DNA from: Aedes albopictus
Lineage: Eukaryota; Arthropoda; Insecta; Diptera; Culicidae
Length of the DNA stretch: 64,000 nt
Reading direction: 5' to 3'
NCBI RefSeq assembly: GCF_035046485.1
Contig: NC_085136.1
Coordinates: 78,199,734-78,263,733, forward strand
Shown here in pieces: positions 1 to 13,193 of this stretch. The position numbers were made by a program, and so were the translations under genes. Positions within the stretch are counted from its first letter, which is position 1. Each line of letters opens with the position of its first letter. The notes beneath the pieces are model-generated. The model was not told the DNA's origin. It worked only from the letters and a program-made list of their open reading frames with translations, and did not search any database.

Positions 1-309
1 AATCTGTGGAAGACGTTCCAAAATTAATTTCTGGAGGATTTTTTAAAGTAATTTATGAAGCAACTAGCTGTACCCGGCAAACTTTGTCTTGCCTACTGCG
101 TTTTTTGACGTTTAAGGTTTCTATCCAAGCCCAAATCCTCGGTCACAAAATGTATGGAAGATCGATTTTCAAAAATTCTCAATTTTTCCATGTTTTTTGC
201 CTCATAAACCTTCCTTGGGTGAAAACTTACAGAACAAAACTAAGACGATCAAAATCGGACCATCCGTTCGCAAGTTATGCGCGGTTCCACGTATGCCACT
301 GCATTTTTA

Positions 310-965
310 TATATATATAGATATGGGGAGAAATCCAGGGGATTCCATGGTAGTCCACGGTGTGTCGGTACAGTTGACGATACTTCGAGGTAAGCTACGT
401 TATACCGTGTTTGGTGGTCCGTGGTGTGGCATGCTAGTCCGTGATACTCGACGATAGTACGTACTATTCTACGGTGGTACTCTTTGGTAGCCCACGGTAC
501 TCTGTGATAATATGTAGTGAACCAAGGTTGTCCATGGTAAATCGTCGTAGACAATGGTAGTTTGTTGTACATCATGGTAGACTAGGGAATTCAGTTTTGT
601 CCACGTACTCCAAACTAGTCATTGGTAATCCACAGTATTCTGTGGTACTCTAATGACGGTGGTGCTCCACGCTAGTCTGCTGTATTCGACGATAATTCGT
701 GATAACTCATGGTACTGTAGATCGTGGTAGATAACATGGATAGCTCGTGGTATGCCATTTCAGCTCGAGATACTTCACGGTGGTGCATGGCACTCCACGG
801 TTATCTCTAGTATTGCTTAGTAGCCTGTGATATTCTACAATTCTCCAACATATTCCGTGGTACACTGTCCATGTTAGTCCATGATACCCTAGGATAGTAC
901 ATGGAACATTCCGAAGTACTGTGATGGTATTCCAAAACATAACAATTTTAATTTGTGATACTCCA
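310..965. repeat. Degenerate minisatellite inside a chitinase intron
   Basis: About 650 bp of imperfect short units of roughly 9-12 bp built on words such as 'tggtactcc', 'acggtagtcc' and 'catggta'. The units drift in length and sequence, so this is an old tandem array. It lies upstream of the first visible chitinase exon, whose acceptor (taacag) ends at 1086, so it sits in the intron that the window opens in. Bases 1-309 also look intronic and hold nothing I can name. Open reading frames across the array on either strand are by-products of the repeat. Confidence 0.7.
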
Positions 966-1086
966 CAATGATACGTTTAGCTTCATGGTTTCAAAATCTT
1001 TGTTCCAGAAATTCTTCGCTTATCATGTCCAAAGTGTTTTGCATTCCAAATATTCTGATCTTCAATTTCCATTTCATCGCTAACAG

Positions 1087-4000
1087 GACTACAGTATCAA
1101 GTTCTACCTGAACGCCGGTGCCGATCGGGACAAGCTCGTGCTGGGTATCCCCACCTATGGCCGTTCGTACACGCTCTACAACCCGGATGCCACCGAGATT
1201 GGATCGCCTGCCGACGGACCCGGAGAACAGGGTGATGCCACTCGCGAGAAAGGCTACCTGGCGTACTACGAAATCTGTACCGCAGTGAAGGAAGACCCCG
1301 AGTGGACCGTTGTGCAGCCGAATCCAAGTGCTATGGGTCCGTACGCTTTCAAGGGCAACCAGTGGGTAGGATATGATGATGAGGCGATTGCCCGGAAGAA
1401 GGCCAAATACGTGGCGGAGAATGGACTGGGAGGTATTATGTTCTGGTCGATTGACAACGACGATTTCCGCGGAACCTGCCATGGCAAACCATATCCGATC
1501 ATCGAAGCCGCCAAGGAGACGCTGCTCGCCAGCACGGAGTGAGTGTATTGTATGATGGCAAGTGGAACAATCTACTTATGGGATGTCTTTATCTTTGCAG
1601 TATTGGTGCCAACGACATTGCCGCCCCTAGTCGTCCGAGGAAGCCGTCGAGGTCCCGCAGCCGACCAGGAACTACCAGCCGGAATCGCTTGACCACCGAT
1701 AACAACAACGAGATCAAGTCATCGTTCAAGAACTCCCAGAGCAGGAAGAACAGCCGCCCGGCACCGCGAACAACGACTACAACCACTAGCACCACCACGA
1801 CCGAGGGTTCACTGTACATCGGAGGACGGACCACAACTCCACAGCCACCGACTACTCCAGATCCAGGCGCAGGTTGGTTACGTCACCACTTTCTGACTTC
1901 CTCCAAATCATTTGATCTCCTTTTCTCTTCCCCTTTCAGACTTCAAGTGTACCGATGAGGGTTTCTTCCCGCATCCACGCGACTGCAAGAAGTACTTCTG
2001 GTGTCTGGACGCGCCCGCTCTTGGTCTGGTAGCTCATCAATTCACCTGCCCGTCCGGACTGGTGTTCAACAAGTTGGCCGATTCCTGTGACTACGCGCGC
2101 AACGTAGTTTGCTCCAAGACTGCCCCGACGACGACCACCACCTCGACGTCTACCACGACATCCACCACCACCACAACGACGCCAGCGCCAAGGAACCGCG
2201 TCACCGTGTCCACCACTCGAAACAACTTCTTCAACCGCGCTCTGACTACAACGACCACTACGGAGCCACCGATCGAGATCGACTACTCCGACGAGGAAGA
2301 GGACGAGGTTCAACCCGAGGAAGACCCGAAGGTGATCAAGGAACTGATTGCGCTGATCAAGAAGGTTGGAGGCATCGAGGAACTGGAACGCCAGCTACAA
2401 GCCCAAGAAGATGGATCGATTGTGCTGAAGGATGAGAAGACAGATCAGATCTCGACGACGCAGTCCACGATCAGCAAGAGCTTGTACGAACGCGTGTTGA
2501 GCAGAGCCGGCAACGGGCTGCAGAAGTTCCGACCGGCGTTGACGTTCACGCAAACGGACAAGAGTGGTTCAACTGAGAACAAGTACTCGTCGGTGGTGAG
2601 GAATACGAACAGCCGAGTGGGGCCTCAGAATGAAGGAATCGAAAAGTTGCCAGAATTTGAAGGAGTGTTCAAGGAACGGCCAAAGTATGTTACGTTGAAC
2701 CGGGCACGACCGACAAAGGCCAGCGTGGAAGAGGATGCGGATGATAGGTATGGCGAAGAATCATACGAAGAGGAGGAAAATCAACCGTCGACGTTTGCCA
2801 CCAAGAGGACAACTGCGAGTCCGAAGTATGTGAGCATTCGACGGCAGAGACCGACTACGGCAGCGGATGTTGAAGTCGAGGAGAATGAGGAAGAGGAGAA
2901 TGTTGCGGCGCCAGTGCAACAACAACAACAACAGTACAGTAGTGTGAATCGGAACCGTTTTCGGCAGACAACTACGGAGGAACCCGTGGATGAAGTTGAA
3001 CGAGTGCCAAGCCGGTGAGTTTTTTCGGAAGTATGGTATCTGGGTGCAGCGGAGTAATCTACGTTTTCTGTTTTAGGTACAACACGATCGAACGTCGTCG
3101 AGCTACCGCGCAGTACAACCGTCTGCAGGAAGGAGATAAAGATGATGTAGGCACTGATTCGTCTCTATTGGTACCTTCTACCGATTACGAAACCATTTAC
3201 ACTACATCGTCCACTACCGATGCACCAGAACAGTTCATCACGTACAGTACACGACAGTATGCTAGCGTAGAACGTAGCAGTACGACCGAGGCTACGCCAC
3301 AGACTGGCGGCCCCAGTGCTACGGATCTTACGCAATCCATTCCAACCACCACCACCACTACAACAGCAAACGAATACAATGTACAGTACTCCAATACAGA
3401 CTTACAGACGGATCATCCCGAGCGGGACGGTCCGGTAGACACTGTTTCCGATCTAGATTTAAGTAGAACGGCCGACTCGGACAGCCTGACGACGGACGAC
3501 GCGGTGACCGTAGATTATAGCAAGAACGAACCGACCTACGAGGTAACCACTTTACTAAACCTAGGTGAGAGTGTTACTGGTAGTAGTGTTAGTGAGTTAG
3601 AAACGAGTGAGTTTAGTAGTAGTGTTGGTACTAGTGGTGTTAGCGTTAATCCTAGGATTCAGGAAGGCGAGTTGACGACTTCGCTGCCTGCCCTGACGAC
3701 CAATGGTTATGAGGTTCCAACAACTACCGTTAGCCCCGCAACAACAACAACCGTTAGCTCCACTAGCGAAAAACTGATCGGTACTAACGATGAACAGTCT
3801 AACTCGATTTACAAATTCCCATCAAGAACTAGGAAAACCACCACCACCGCTAGTCCCCTAGAAGTTGTCACTAATAAGCAAGAGTTCGAATTAACCCAAA
3901 CGCAGGCTGCCCCGCGTCCATTCGGAGGGGCGGTCCGGCGTACACGTCCAACGCGGCGTCCCACGAGCAGTGCAACTACGACAACTACAGCTCCCGAAGA

Positions 4001-7000
4001 ATTCACTACGCTCCGCTCGGTAAAGGTGAGTTATGCCAATAGCCAGAGATTTGATCTTTCAGCTAGACGTAGAAGCGGCGTTGCCGGATCGACCACTGCC
4101 CCAGTGAATCCTGGCAACAACGAGGTAGGTATTGCTGGCGATTCCTTGGACAGTGAACCGACTGCTCGCCCGACCCGTACCCGAGGCTTCCGAGGTCGCG
4201 TACGGTTCGGAGCTTCTACCGAATCAAGTTCTGTCCCGACTGAATCGGCGCCTGTTGCTGCCGAACCTACCCGACGTCGGCCACAACAGTCGTCGGATTC
4301 TTTCGCTCGCAATCGTTTCTCTTTGAACCGGGCTTCCAGTCGAGCACCGACGGAAGCACCAAGTACCGCAACTGAACGAATCACCGCCACGGAGCAGCCA
4401 GTTGAGCAATCAACTGCTAGGGCTTCACTCAGGAGGTTGAACTTTAATCAATACAGCGGTAGATCAAGTACCGAACCGACGACAACCACCACAGTCGAGC
4501 CGGAAATCGAAACGGATTCGCCGGTCATCAACTTGCAGGTCAAATCTCACACAGGAATCGACGAAGATCTGTTCAAAACTCAGGAACGCATTCTGTTGAC
4601 GCTGGGAACTGCTTTGCAATACGGATTCAGCAATCGAAACGAGCTCAACGGCCGTCGAATTCAGGAAAGTGAGCCGAAGCTAGTCAAAGGAACGGTCGAG
4701 AACTCTCCCATCACGAATGTAGTTCGTGAGAGGCCAACGGTCAAGTCTCGCTCCCAGGATACCATTGATAACCAGCTTGCCGAAGACATCAATGAAATGG
4801 CTACGGAACCAGTCTTCGTTTCAACTTCAGAGCGAGCCTCCTCGGCATACGACAGCACTGTGAGCGATCAGGAACGAACCAATGACTACACTACCGTATA
4901 CAGCGTTAACACTGCCGAAGTGGAAACGACAACACCTGGCCAGCGTAAGTTCTTCACCACTCTTCGTGGACGCGCTTCATTAGCCACCACTGAGTCTAGC
5001 GACACTACGCTGAAGGTTGTTCTCTCAGAGGTAAATACCAACAAGACATTCATCCCAGGAAAAGTACGACCAACACGTCCAGGAAGATTCCGCACCACAA
5101 CCGTAGCTGCCTCGTCGGAAACTGTCAACGAAGCTTCCACATTGCGATCCAAATTCCCACCGAGGAAGACATTTGTAACTCCAAGCACAAATGCCATCGC
5201 CAACGAAGCAGTCGATAAGCCATCGCGTAGACCATCGCCCTTCATCCGCAGGCAGCGACCAACTCCCGGAGGCACAACGTCAACAGCCGCAGCCACAGCA
5301 GAATCTTCTCCAGACAGTGCGACAGACAACAGCGAAACAACCGAGAAACCTCCAGGCATCTCGACAACCGTTAGCAGACGTCGCTTGGGACGCCGGAAGC
5401 TCACCACCACTGCCAGTACATCTGAAAAACCGGCCGTAGAACAGGTCCAACGTGAACGTCCAGCTGGATTCACCAGGCGTCAACGTCTACCATTCGGCCG
5501 CTCCACTACGACTACTGCTGAAACGCCCACAGCTGCCCATCGTACCGGAACAACCACCACCTCCGAACCCTTCACAGCCGAGCCTACCTACCCGGACAGC
5601 GCCGTTGGAAACTCCGACTTCACCACCGTAATTTCGGACGTCTCCAACGAAATCGAATCCACGTTCATCACCAACGAAGTGCTCACCAGCGACAACTTCC
5701 TCCGACAGCAACTACCGGAATCGCAAGAGGTCAACAACTCAGAGGAAACCACCGAACTGCTGTCCACCATCGTGACCGCCGAGCCATCAACCGAAACCAC
5801 CCCAACTCGACAACAGTCCAAACGCCCTGTCCAACGGTTCAACGACAGCCAGCAAATTGAATCGGAAGTGGTCCCCAGCCGTAGTCCAAACCGAACCTTC
5901 GGCGGACCCCGTAGGAAGTTCGGTGCATCAACCACAACCACTACGGAAGCTCCAGAAGTGTCCACCATCAAGAAGTTCATCCCATCGCGACAGAACCGAC
6001 CTTCGTTCTCGCTAGCACGTGCACGTGCCTCGTCCACTACAGAAAACCCAACCGAGCAGGACCAACCGGAGCAATCGATCGCCAGTTCAACGGCCCGATC
6101 ATTCTCGCCAACTCGGCGACGCAATCAGCTGAACTTTGCTGCCCGCACCTCGACAACCGCTGCCAGTGCCGGAGACGATACGGAAGCATCCTCCAGCAGA
6201 CCACTGACTCCGACGCGTCGACGACCGACATTCAACGCGAGCCGAACGCCGCGACCTCAGTCGTTTGAGGACTCCTTTGACAAGGCTACAGCAGCGCCAG
6301 CTGCGGCGAAACCTAGCGCAGGTAGAGTGAGCCGTCCGTCTTCGGCACTGCTTCCAAGAAGGCCGAATCTGTTCGCCCGCACCACAACCACCACTACGGA
6401 AGCGTACACGGAGTTTGAAACCGACGAGAAGACTACACTGGAAGAGGAAAGCAGTGGAGAGCGGTATGGACCGAGTACCCGGGGGTACAGTGAGATTAGG
6501 CGACCTACCTCGTCGGAAGAGAGGGATGGCGTTACGGGACGGTACAGTGCCGAAGTGGAGGACAGCGAGAATGAGGTGCAGCGACAGGGTAAAAAGTTGT
6601 TCGGGCAGCTGGGAAGCGGGAATAACAATTTGGACGATGAAGGGCGGTCAAGGGAACGAGGATCGGCGGAGATAGGAGGTTTCAGAAGACCTGGACCGAG
6701 AATTGTGGGATCAGGAGGACGAGTGCAAGCGGCGAGGAACAATACGAGGTTTATTTTCCACAATAAGGAAGAGGCATCTTCGACGACAGCTAGGACCATT
6801 ACAACGAGAGCTAGAAGGATATTTGGAAATGTGGCAGGGTACAAACCGGGTGGTAATGGAACCAGCGCTAGTGCTAGCGCTTCTCCAAGTGGCTCCGCTA
6901 CCACGGCCAAACCAAAACTGACTACTCGAGGAAGACCTGTGTTTGGTAGAGCGCGATCAACGACCGCTTCAGGAGCGTCCGGAGAAGAAAAGGTTGTATC

Positions 7001-9272
7001 GCAGCGAGTGAATGACTCACAGCAAGGAGCGACCACTAGACGATACCAGCCGAAGAAACCGACACGGAAACCGACGTTTACGACAGTTTCGTTGCCCGTC
7101 GGCGGCAGCAGAACTCGGACGTCAAGTTTGTTCAATCGTAACCAGCCAGTAGTACTAACAACCACCGAGCAAAGCTCGGATCTAATCCAACCAGAGACGA
7201 CAATTCCGAGCGTAGAATCACAGACTCCGGCGATACTGTCGGTGCTGCCAATCGAGCAGAGCGCACCGTCACAGCCAACCACTACACCCTCCACACTCGA
7301 TAGCGAGAACGAAATCGAGAACACCACTTCATACGAAGATACAATCAACACAGTCAGAACTACCACCGAATACTACACAGCATCCGATGAAACTCTCTAC
7401 ACGACACTCAATACGGCCGACACAATTTACACCATTAATGATAATATCGATATTGATGATGTCAATGTATTGCAGGAACGTAGTAGAACGTCCACCACCA
7501 CGGTTCGACCAACGACGCTCTACCACGTGTTCTCGATCGACAAGGAGAGCGAATCGATGCCGTCGTCGACAGAGATTTACCGCACTGAAGAACAGGAGAT
7601 CGAACTGCCGTCGACGAACAAGACGGACAAACTGGTCGAGATCCATCGCGTGGTGGAGATCTACACGAAGAATACCAGCAATCCGGACGAGATCCCAGTC
7701 ATGCAAAAGCTGGGTGAAATCAATCGTAAGATCATTATCCGGCTTGTTGAACCGAAGAACAAGACGGCGGAAACCACCGAGGAGGACAAGGAGAAGAAGA
7801 GTCGAACACTGGTGTTCGCCGACAACATCTTCAACGTCGAAACCTCCACAATCCCGTTGGAGGGATTGTTCGATGGTGAGAAAGACGGAAGAACCGGTCG
7901 CACGGAATTTCAGACGACTGAGTTGAACATGGAGGAGGAAGTGACCACCGTTGCACCCCAAGTGGAGATCGAGCGTATCTCCAGTGTAGACTTTGGATCA
8001 ACGGAAAAGGAACAGGAGGAACTGGTTACCATAACGCCTCTGATCGCCGAAACGGAACGCTACACTCAGGTAACTACTTCTCCGCTCAAGCCAGATACTG
8101 AACGTAGTGTAGATTTTGAAGACACTACCGTGAACGAGGAGGAACAGTCTACGGATTATTACGCTGATGAGTTACCAACGACAGTGCCGGTTCAGCCTTC
8201 GACGACAACGCCGACAACTACGACATCGACGACGACTACGACTACAGAGGAACCCACAACTGTACCTCCCACGGAGGTTCCAGTCTCATCTTCTACGCAG
8301 GTTGTTCACAAGTACACGCTCCCGGCAGAATTCGCTTTCATTGAACCATCCGATGAGCCGACAACGACCACGATAGCTCCTACAACAATGCCACCAACAA
8401 CCACGACTTCGACTACCACAACCACCACTACAACGACTACTACTCCAGAGCCTCCAACGGCTTCACCCGAGACCCCTGCTCCGGAGCGTGTACGACCGCT
8501 GGTCATTCCCAGCGTAGAGACCAAGAAGAAATACACGAAACGTCCCAAGACGACCGTGTACCGACCACAACTGGACTTTATCTACACGAACGAAAACTCT
8601 AGCGAAGATGAACCGGCTGTCGCAGTCGAACAGGTAACTGAACCTCTTCCCAGCACTTCCACTCAGAGAGTACAAAGCACTAGTAGAAAGTACGTCCCCT
8701 CGGTAGCACTGCGATCTGGTGATGGTTTGTCGTCCTTCCGAAAGTCCAAGGATATCCAGGTAGCCCCACTGCCGAAGGCAGCCGCGTCCAGGGCCACAAC
8801 CGCTAAGCCAAAGTTCACAACGACAACTGCGACTCCCAGAACAACGACGACCACCACTACAACAACTACCACCACCACAACCGAGGCGCCGGTGACCAAG
8901 GTGGACTTCAACATCAAGTACGTTCTGCCGGTCTTCAAGCCGGATCTCGTCAGCGAGCTCAAGATCGAGAGCAAGAACGACAAATACAGCGTACCGCTGT
9001 CTTCGCTCTACCATCCGGACTTTATCACGAAATCCGTCTCCGGGGAGCAGCGACAGGAGCGCCAGTACTCGCCCGTCTATCGACCGGAACTAGACAACGA
9101 CGAGCTAACGCGAGCGCTCACGAGCGATCCCGATCCGGTCGCTCTGGAGGCAGCCAGCCTGGATCGGGAGATTCTCGGCGACCGGAGCACCAACGATAGC
9201 GAAAGCGAAGAGCGCCTCGAAGTCCGCAGCATACCGTCGTACTTCTATCGGCGAGCTGGGGAGGTCAGTTAA
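1087..9272 (+). CDS. Cht6: Giant group VI chitinase (Cht6-like), 3' exons: GH18 end, CBM14, mucin-like tail
   Basis: Extracellular chitin-remodelling enzyme; 5' exons lie before the window. Proposed exons are 1087-1538, 1601-1872, 1940-3014 and 3077-9272, separated by GT-AG introns of 62, 67 and 62 bp. The joins keep frame and give 2664 residues plus a stop. Residues 1-151 are the end of a GH18 fold, with GIPTYGRS and GGIMFWSIDNDDFRG; the catalytic DxxDxDxE motif must lie upstream. A basic Thr-rich linker follows. A peritrophin-A/CBM14 domain has six cysteines at residues 245, 257, 263, 278, 291 and 299. The remainder is a low-complexity tail with many poly-Thr runs and repeated basic R-x-R/F-x-R patches, expected to be heavily O-glycosylated. 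GH18 + CBM14 + very long tail matches insect group VI chitinases (Drosophila Cht6). The stop at 9270-9272 is provisional: GAG|GTCAGT at 9261-9269 could instead be a splice donor in phase 0. Confidence 0.88.
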
Positions 9273-10137
9273 GCCCCTATAAACATCCCTCCTCACTTGG
9301 TCCGACCAACAACGGGAAAACAAAATCCAGCAAATCCCTTCTCACATTTTCCATTTGGTCCAGAATGTTGCATGTGCCTGGATACAGAAAGCTGACCCCG
9401 TATGATACGTGAATGCATTTTCGTTCTGCTGGCAACCCCGCCGAGGGTTGCCATCGTATTTTATATATCTCTAATCCTCTGAAACAACGAGATGCCATAG
9501 ATTTTAACTAATTTATTGTTGTTTCTTCTAACTTTTTTTTAATTCGGAAAAAGTGACCCCTATTCTTTGTTGCCCTAATCTGCTTGTTTGTATGTGTCCA
9601 ATCCCTCTGTTGATGATGATATTACCATGGTAACGAGCGCGTTTATCTGTATATGTTTGTGTGTGTGAACGGTATTTATTCTAACCTTTGAAGGGAGCGC
9701 CCACTTCCTTTGTGTAGTTTCCCTGTTGTACGTATAATACTCAACCTTTCTTTACCTTTAGTATGTAAGTTTGTGTGTTCAACAACATGTACAACACACA
9801 CGAACACCACTACCAGCGTGATTGACTGCTCTGCTTATGTTGTTGTTGTTGTTGTTGTTGCTGTTGTTGATGCACCCTACAAGTCTTCCCTCCATATCCG
9901 AGTCAGTATGAATGATTGCAATTTTACAATAACCTCACCTTTTTCTTTTGATGCACCCCAGCACCTAAATCTGTTGTTGCTTCACCTCTTTTTCTTGTGC
10001 ACCTTGTTTTTGTATTTTAATCAACACCTTCCAAGCTGTATTATCTATATAGAAAACGAACAACCAACACTTGAAACAAGTTAGTTTTAGCTAAACAACG
10101 CTAGTCTTTAAATAAAAGTGAAAACACATAGCACAAG
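9273..10137 (+). promoter_or_regulatory. Probable 3' UTR of the chitinase gene with poly(A) signal
   Basis: Non-coding sequence after the chitinase stop. It contains a (TTG)n-type microsatellite at 9838-9869 and a canonical AATAAA at 10111-10116, the first clear poly(A) signal downstream. If the gene splices at 9263 to further exons, this stretch would be intron instead. I found no convincing coding exon in it. Confidence 0.5.
9838..9869 (+). repeat. TTG trinucleotide microsatellite
   Basis: About ten copies of TGT/TTG with one CTG interruption, in the probable 3' UTR. Likely to be length-polymorphic. Confidence 0.85.
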
Positions 10138-10284
10138 ATGGCGTCCGTCAATGCTGCCCTGCCACGTCTGTCAGCAGCAGCGACTTGGACACTGACGCAC
10201 ACAAAATGGACGACAGTGAAGCAGAAAGTGGAAACAAAGAGTGCCGTGCGATCATTTCGCGCAACAACCGTGCAGAAGTGTTAG
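10138..10284 (+). CDS. Possible 48-residue small ORF (uncertain)
   Basis: The ATG at 10138 sits in a good insect start context (A at -3, G at +4) and opens a 48-codon frame ending TAG at 10282-10284. The predicted peptide starts MASVNAALPRL and is rich in Thr, Ala and Lys. Local GC content is higher than in the surrounding DNA. It begins 22 bp after the AATAAA. I do not recognise the peptide, and a chance ORF in UTR or intergenic sequence is at least as likely. Confidence 0.15.
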   Translation: MASVNAALPRLSAAATWTLTHTKWTTVKQKVETKSAVRSFRATTVQKC

Positions 10285-13126
10285 GTTAAGGTTAGGATTT
10301 CGGATGCATCGTAGATAGTGTTCGTTAGGCTTTAGTTCTTTATTTTTACACTCCTACGACACTGCCAGAAAACAAACAACTTCTACTCTACCAACTGTTT
10401 CACACAGACAGTCGTGCGATTTAGTGTAAATAACATTTATTGAACACACTCTTCCCCCCTGGCTACTATTGCCTGTCACCCCCCCATGTTGTCACTATCC
10501 GAGCAAAACTGCAGACACAAGTAAACAGTAAATCGAAGCGGAAGACGAAAACAAATCAAAAAACGTGTACATAGTTAAATAGTTTTTTTAGTCATATTTA
10601 ATGTTACGAAACAATTAGCGCGAGCGAAGAGAAGCGTACATAACACTGCGAGATAGGAGATCGCTGCGAGACCCAATTCTCCCACACAAGTATAAACAAA
10701 AAACAAAACATACCAAGAGCTGTTAGCACTGTTTTTGTATACATAAAAACACTGGAACAAGCATACGAAAATGTTCAAAACAAAAACAACACACTTGTAT
10801 TTATTCCCACCACTGCTAGTTTTTAAGTATGCCATCTCCACATGGTTTAGTGTTGCTGCTGCGTTACACTTCACTGTTATCATTCTCACTGTAGTTTCAT
10901 AAGAGTGCCATATTCGCAAATTCATCCACCCCCTGAGGGTGGTTCATCGTTCGCCGTCGTTCACAGTCGTTCATTCCACGTCAACACAGAAAGAAAAACA
11001 AACACTAACCAGCGCGGTGCGTGAGCGGAGGAGCTCCTGAAAGAAAGGTGGCGTAGGCCGAGCGTCAACTGTAAGTAGGCTTTAATTCGTTTCTCTTTGG
11101 TCCCGCGGATGAATGCTGCTTGCATACGAAAATCTGTCCGATGTAGGAGTTCTTCATCGGAATCAAATATCACCAGAAGATGAACTCGTGCTCTGAACTA
11201 TACTTAAGTCCATCCGTTTTTTTTGCGTTAACTAGCGTCGTCAAGTTTATTTGCTATAAGAGATAAACCAAGTCATTTTCAAGGACAAGTGATCCAGTGC
11301 ACGAGTTCACTCGTTTGATGAGGTATCGTAACTGTCACTGATCTTGCAAACGAATTCATTTGCATGTATTAAACGACGACCTAGTAAACTACGATGCAAC
11401 TCGATGTAATTCATTAATTTGGTGAAAAATGGTGAATTGTTCACTCAAAATGAACTATTTAGTTTTTTTAAATCGTCTAAATAAACACGTGTGATATTTA
11501 ATCGTTCAGTGCAAAAATTCATAGGCTATAGTAATCGAAAGAATGTGAATGAATTAAACGAAGAGAACAAGTAGATTCTTAACATAAAAAATGCAAAAAT
11601 GACAGATGCTTCATCCTCATTTACGCTAGATGAACGAGTTCAGTATTTTGACATTTGAGCAGCGCCATGTTTGAGGAAATGAAAATGAAGGTTTCCATGG
11701 CCACCTAGATAACATGACACCACTCAAAAGTCAAACGAGTTAACACAAGCATGGGTCCATGAGTGATAGTTCATTTTCAGTAAACGTAATCGTATAAAAG
11801 ACAAACTTGGGGAACTCTGGTGAATCGCTACCATACGTCATCGCTTTGGGAATTCTTATGGGAGTTTTGTGAACTCTTTTTCCTGGTGAATTATTGTTTT
11901 CAATAAAACTATATTAACAAATACCTAAAAAACACTGTTAATAGAATATTGACAAACTCATGGAAAAAATACTGAAAACGCTTGTAGATCTGAAGTTTCG
12001 TATTCCCGACGAATGGCAACCTACTTACTCCGTTATTATGTGAAATCTTAACTTCATTTTAACTCGTATTGCGCGAAACATTTCTGTGAATATTGTGGAG
12101 AAGTTTTTGACTAAATGTATAATGAAATGTATGTAAAATTGATGATAAAATTTATCAAATATCCTTTCAAGGAAATTGCAAGTAAAACCCAGAAGAAGTT
12201 CTAGGCATTTTTCACAGCTATTTTCCAATGGTTTTTCACAGTTTTCAATGCAAATATTATAATAAGGGGTTATTAGAATAACTAGCCACAGAAGTCCAAT
12301 GTTGCGGCTTTTCGTGTGACTAACATCTAGTTTGCCACGCCCTTACAGCGTCAGTAGCGGTACTAGAAGTGTCAAATAAATTTTGTTTACCAGAATAAAT
12401 GATGGTCTTCAAGATGGGCACTAAAAACAATCAATTATTACAACAAAAGTGATTAATTAAATTAAAAAGGAAAAGTGACTACAGCGCCATTGGAGTTCTA
12501 GTGTATTTCTATAAGGCGGATTCACTTTACAGCGTAAACTGATTAAACGTCGCGATCACCAAGGCATTCTTTGATTACTTCACTCGCAAAATCATGAAAC
12601 ATTTCAAATTAGTAGAAAAGCATGGCTTACGCAGCAATTTAATCTGTTTTGTGAGTACTCCTAATGAAATATGCAAACAAATGTGATAAAATATTCAAAT
12701 GTAGTTCTCTTGGTAAGTTCTGTATGTTGAAGGGACTTTATACCTAACTAGCTGAAGGCTTTCCTAGCAAATGTCCTGGAAGCTGTGAGTTAAACTAGAC
12801 GAGTATTTCTAACAGAACATGTTCAAAATTCCTGGAAAATATGTGAGAAAGTTTCCGAGAAAATCTGAATAACATTTTGCAAAACATTTGAAATTTTTGA
12901 AAATTTCTCGTTTTGTTATTTTTTTTTTATTCTGATACATAATTTTATAATATTTTGTGAGGTACCAAAAATTCCAAGAATGATTTACGCATAAATATCT
13001 CTTTTTATTTGTTTAAAAGTCGTGAAAATAATATTCGTTCTGAAAGTTGTGAATATATTGGAATAAATTTCAGAATGGGAAATTCGGAACGATTTCCGAA
13101 AAATTTTAAATGACCTAATTATTCAA
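10285..13126. other. Intergenic DNA, no gene recognised
   Basis: Moderately AT-rich, unique-looking sequence. Short reading frames on both strands lack codon bias or recognisable motifs. From about 11.8 kb it grades into AT-rich DNA with scattered degenerate 'ttcctgg/aaatttc' words. Confidence 0.6.
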
Positions 13127-13193
13127 AAGAAGTCTAACAAAAATAAACAATGTAATGCCATGATTTTCATTGTTTATTTTTGTTAGACTTCTT
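13127..13193. repeat. Perfect hairpin, 26 bp arms
   Basis: The left arm 13127-13152 and right arm 13168-13193 are exact reverse complements around a 15-base loop. The arms contain 'agaagtctaacaaaaataaa'. It may be a small foldback element or a recent palindromic duplication. No target duplication is obvious. Confidence 0.85.

Noticed and set aside
1936..9014. Antisense open frames under the chitinase exons, up to 369 codons
   Set aside because: They arise from Thr-rich ACN codons, which read as Val/Gly-rich and stop-poor on the other strand. No motif and no splice support.
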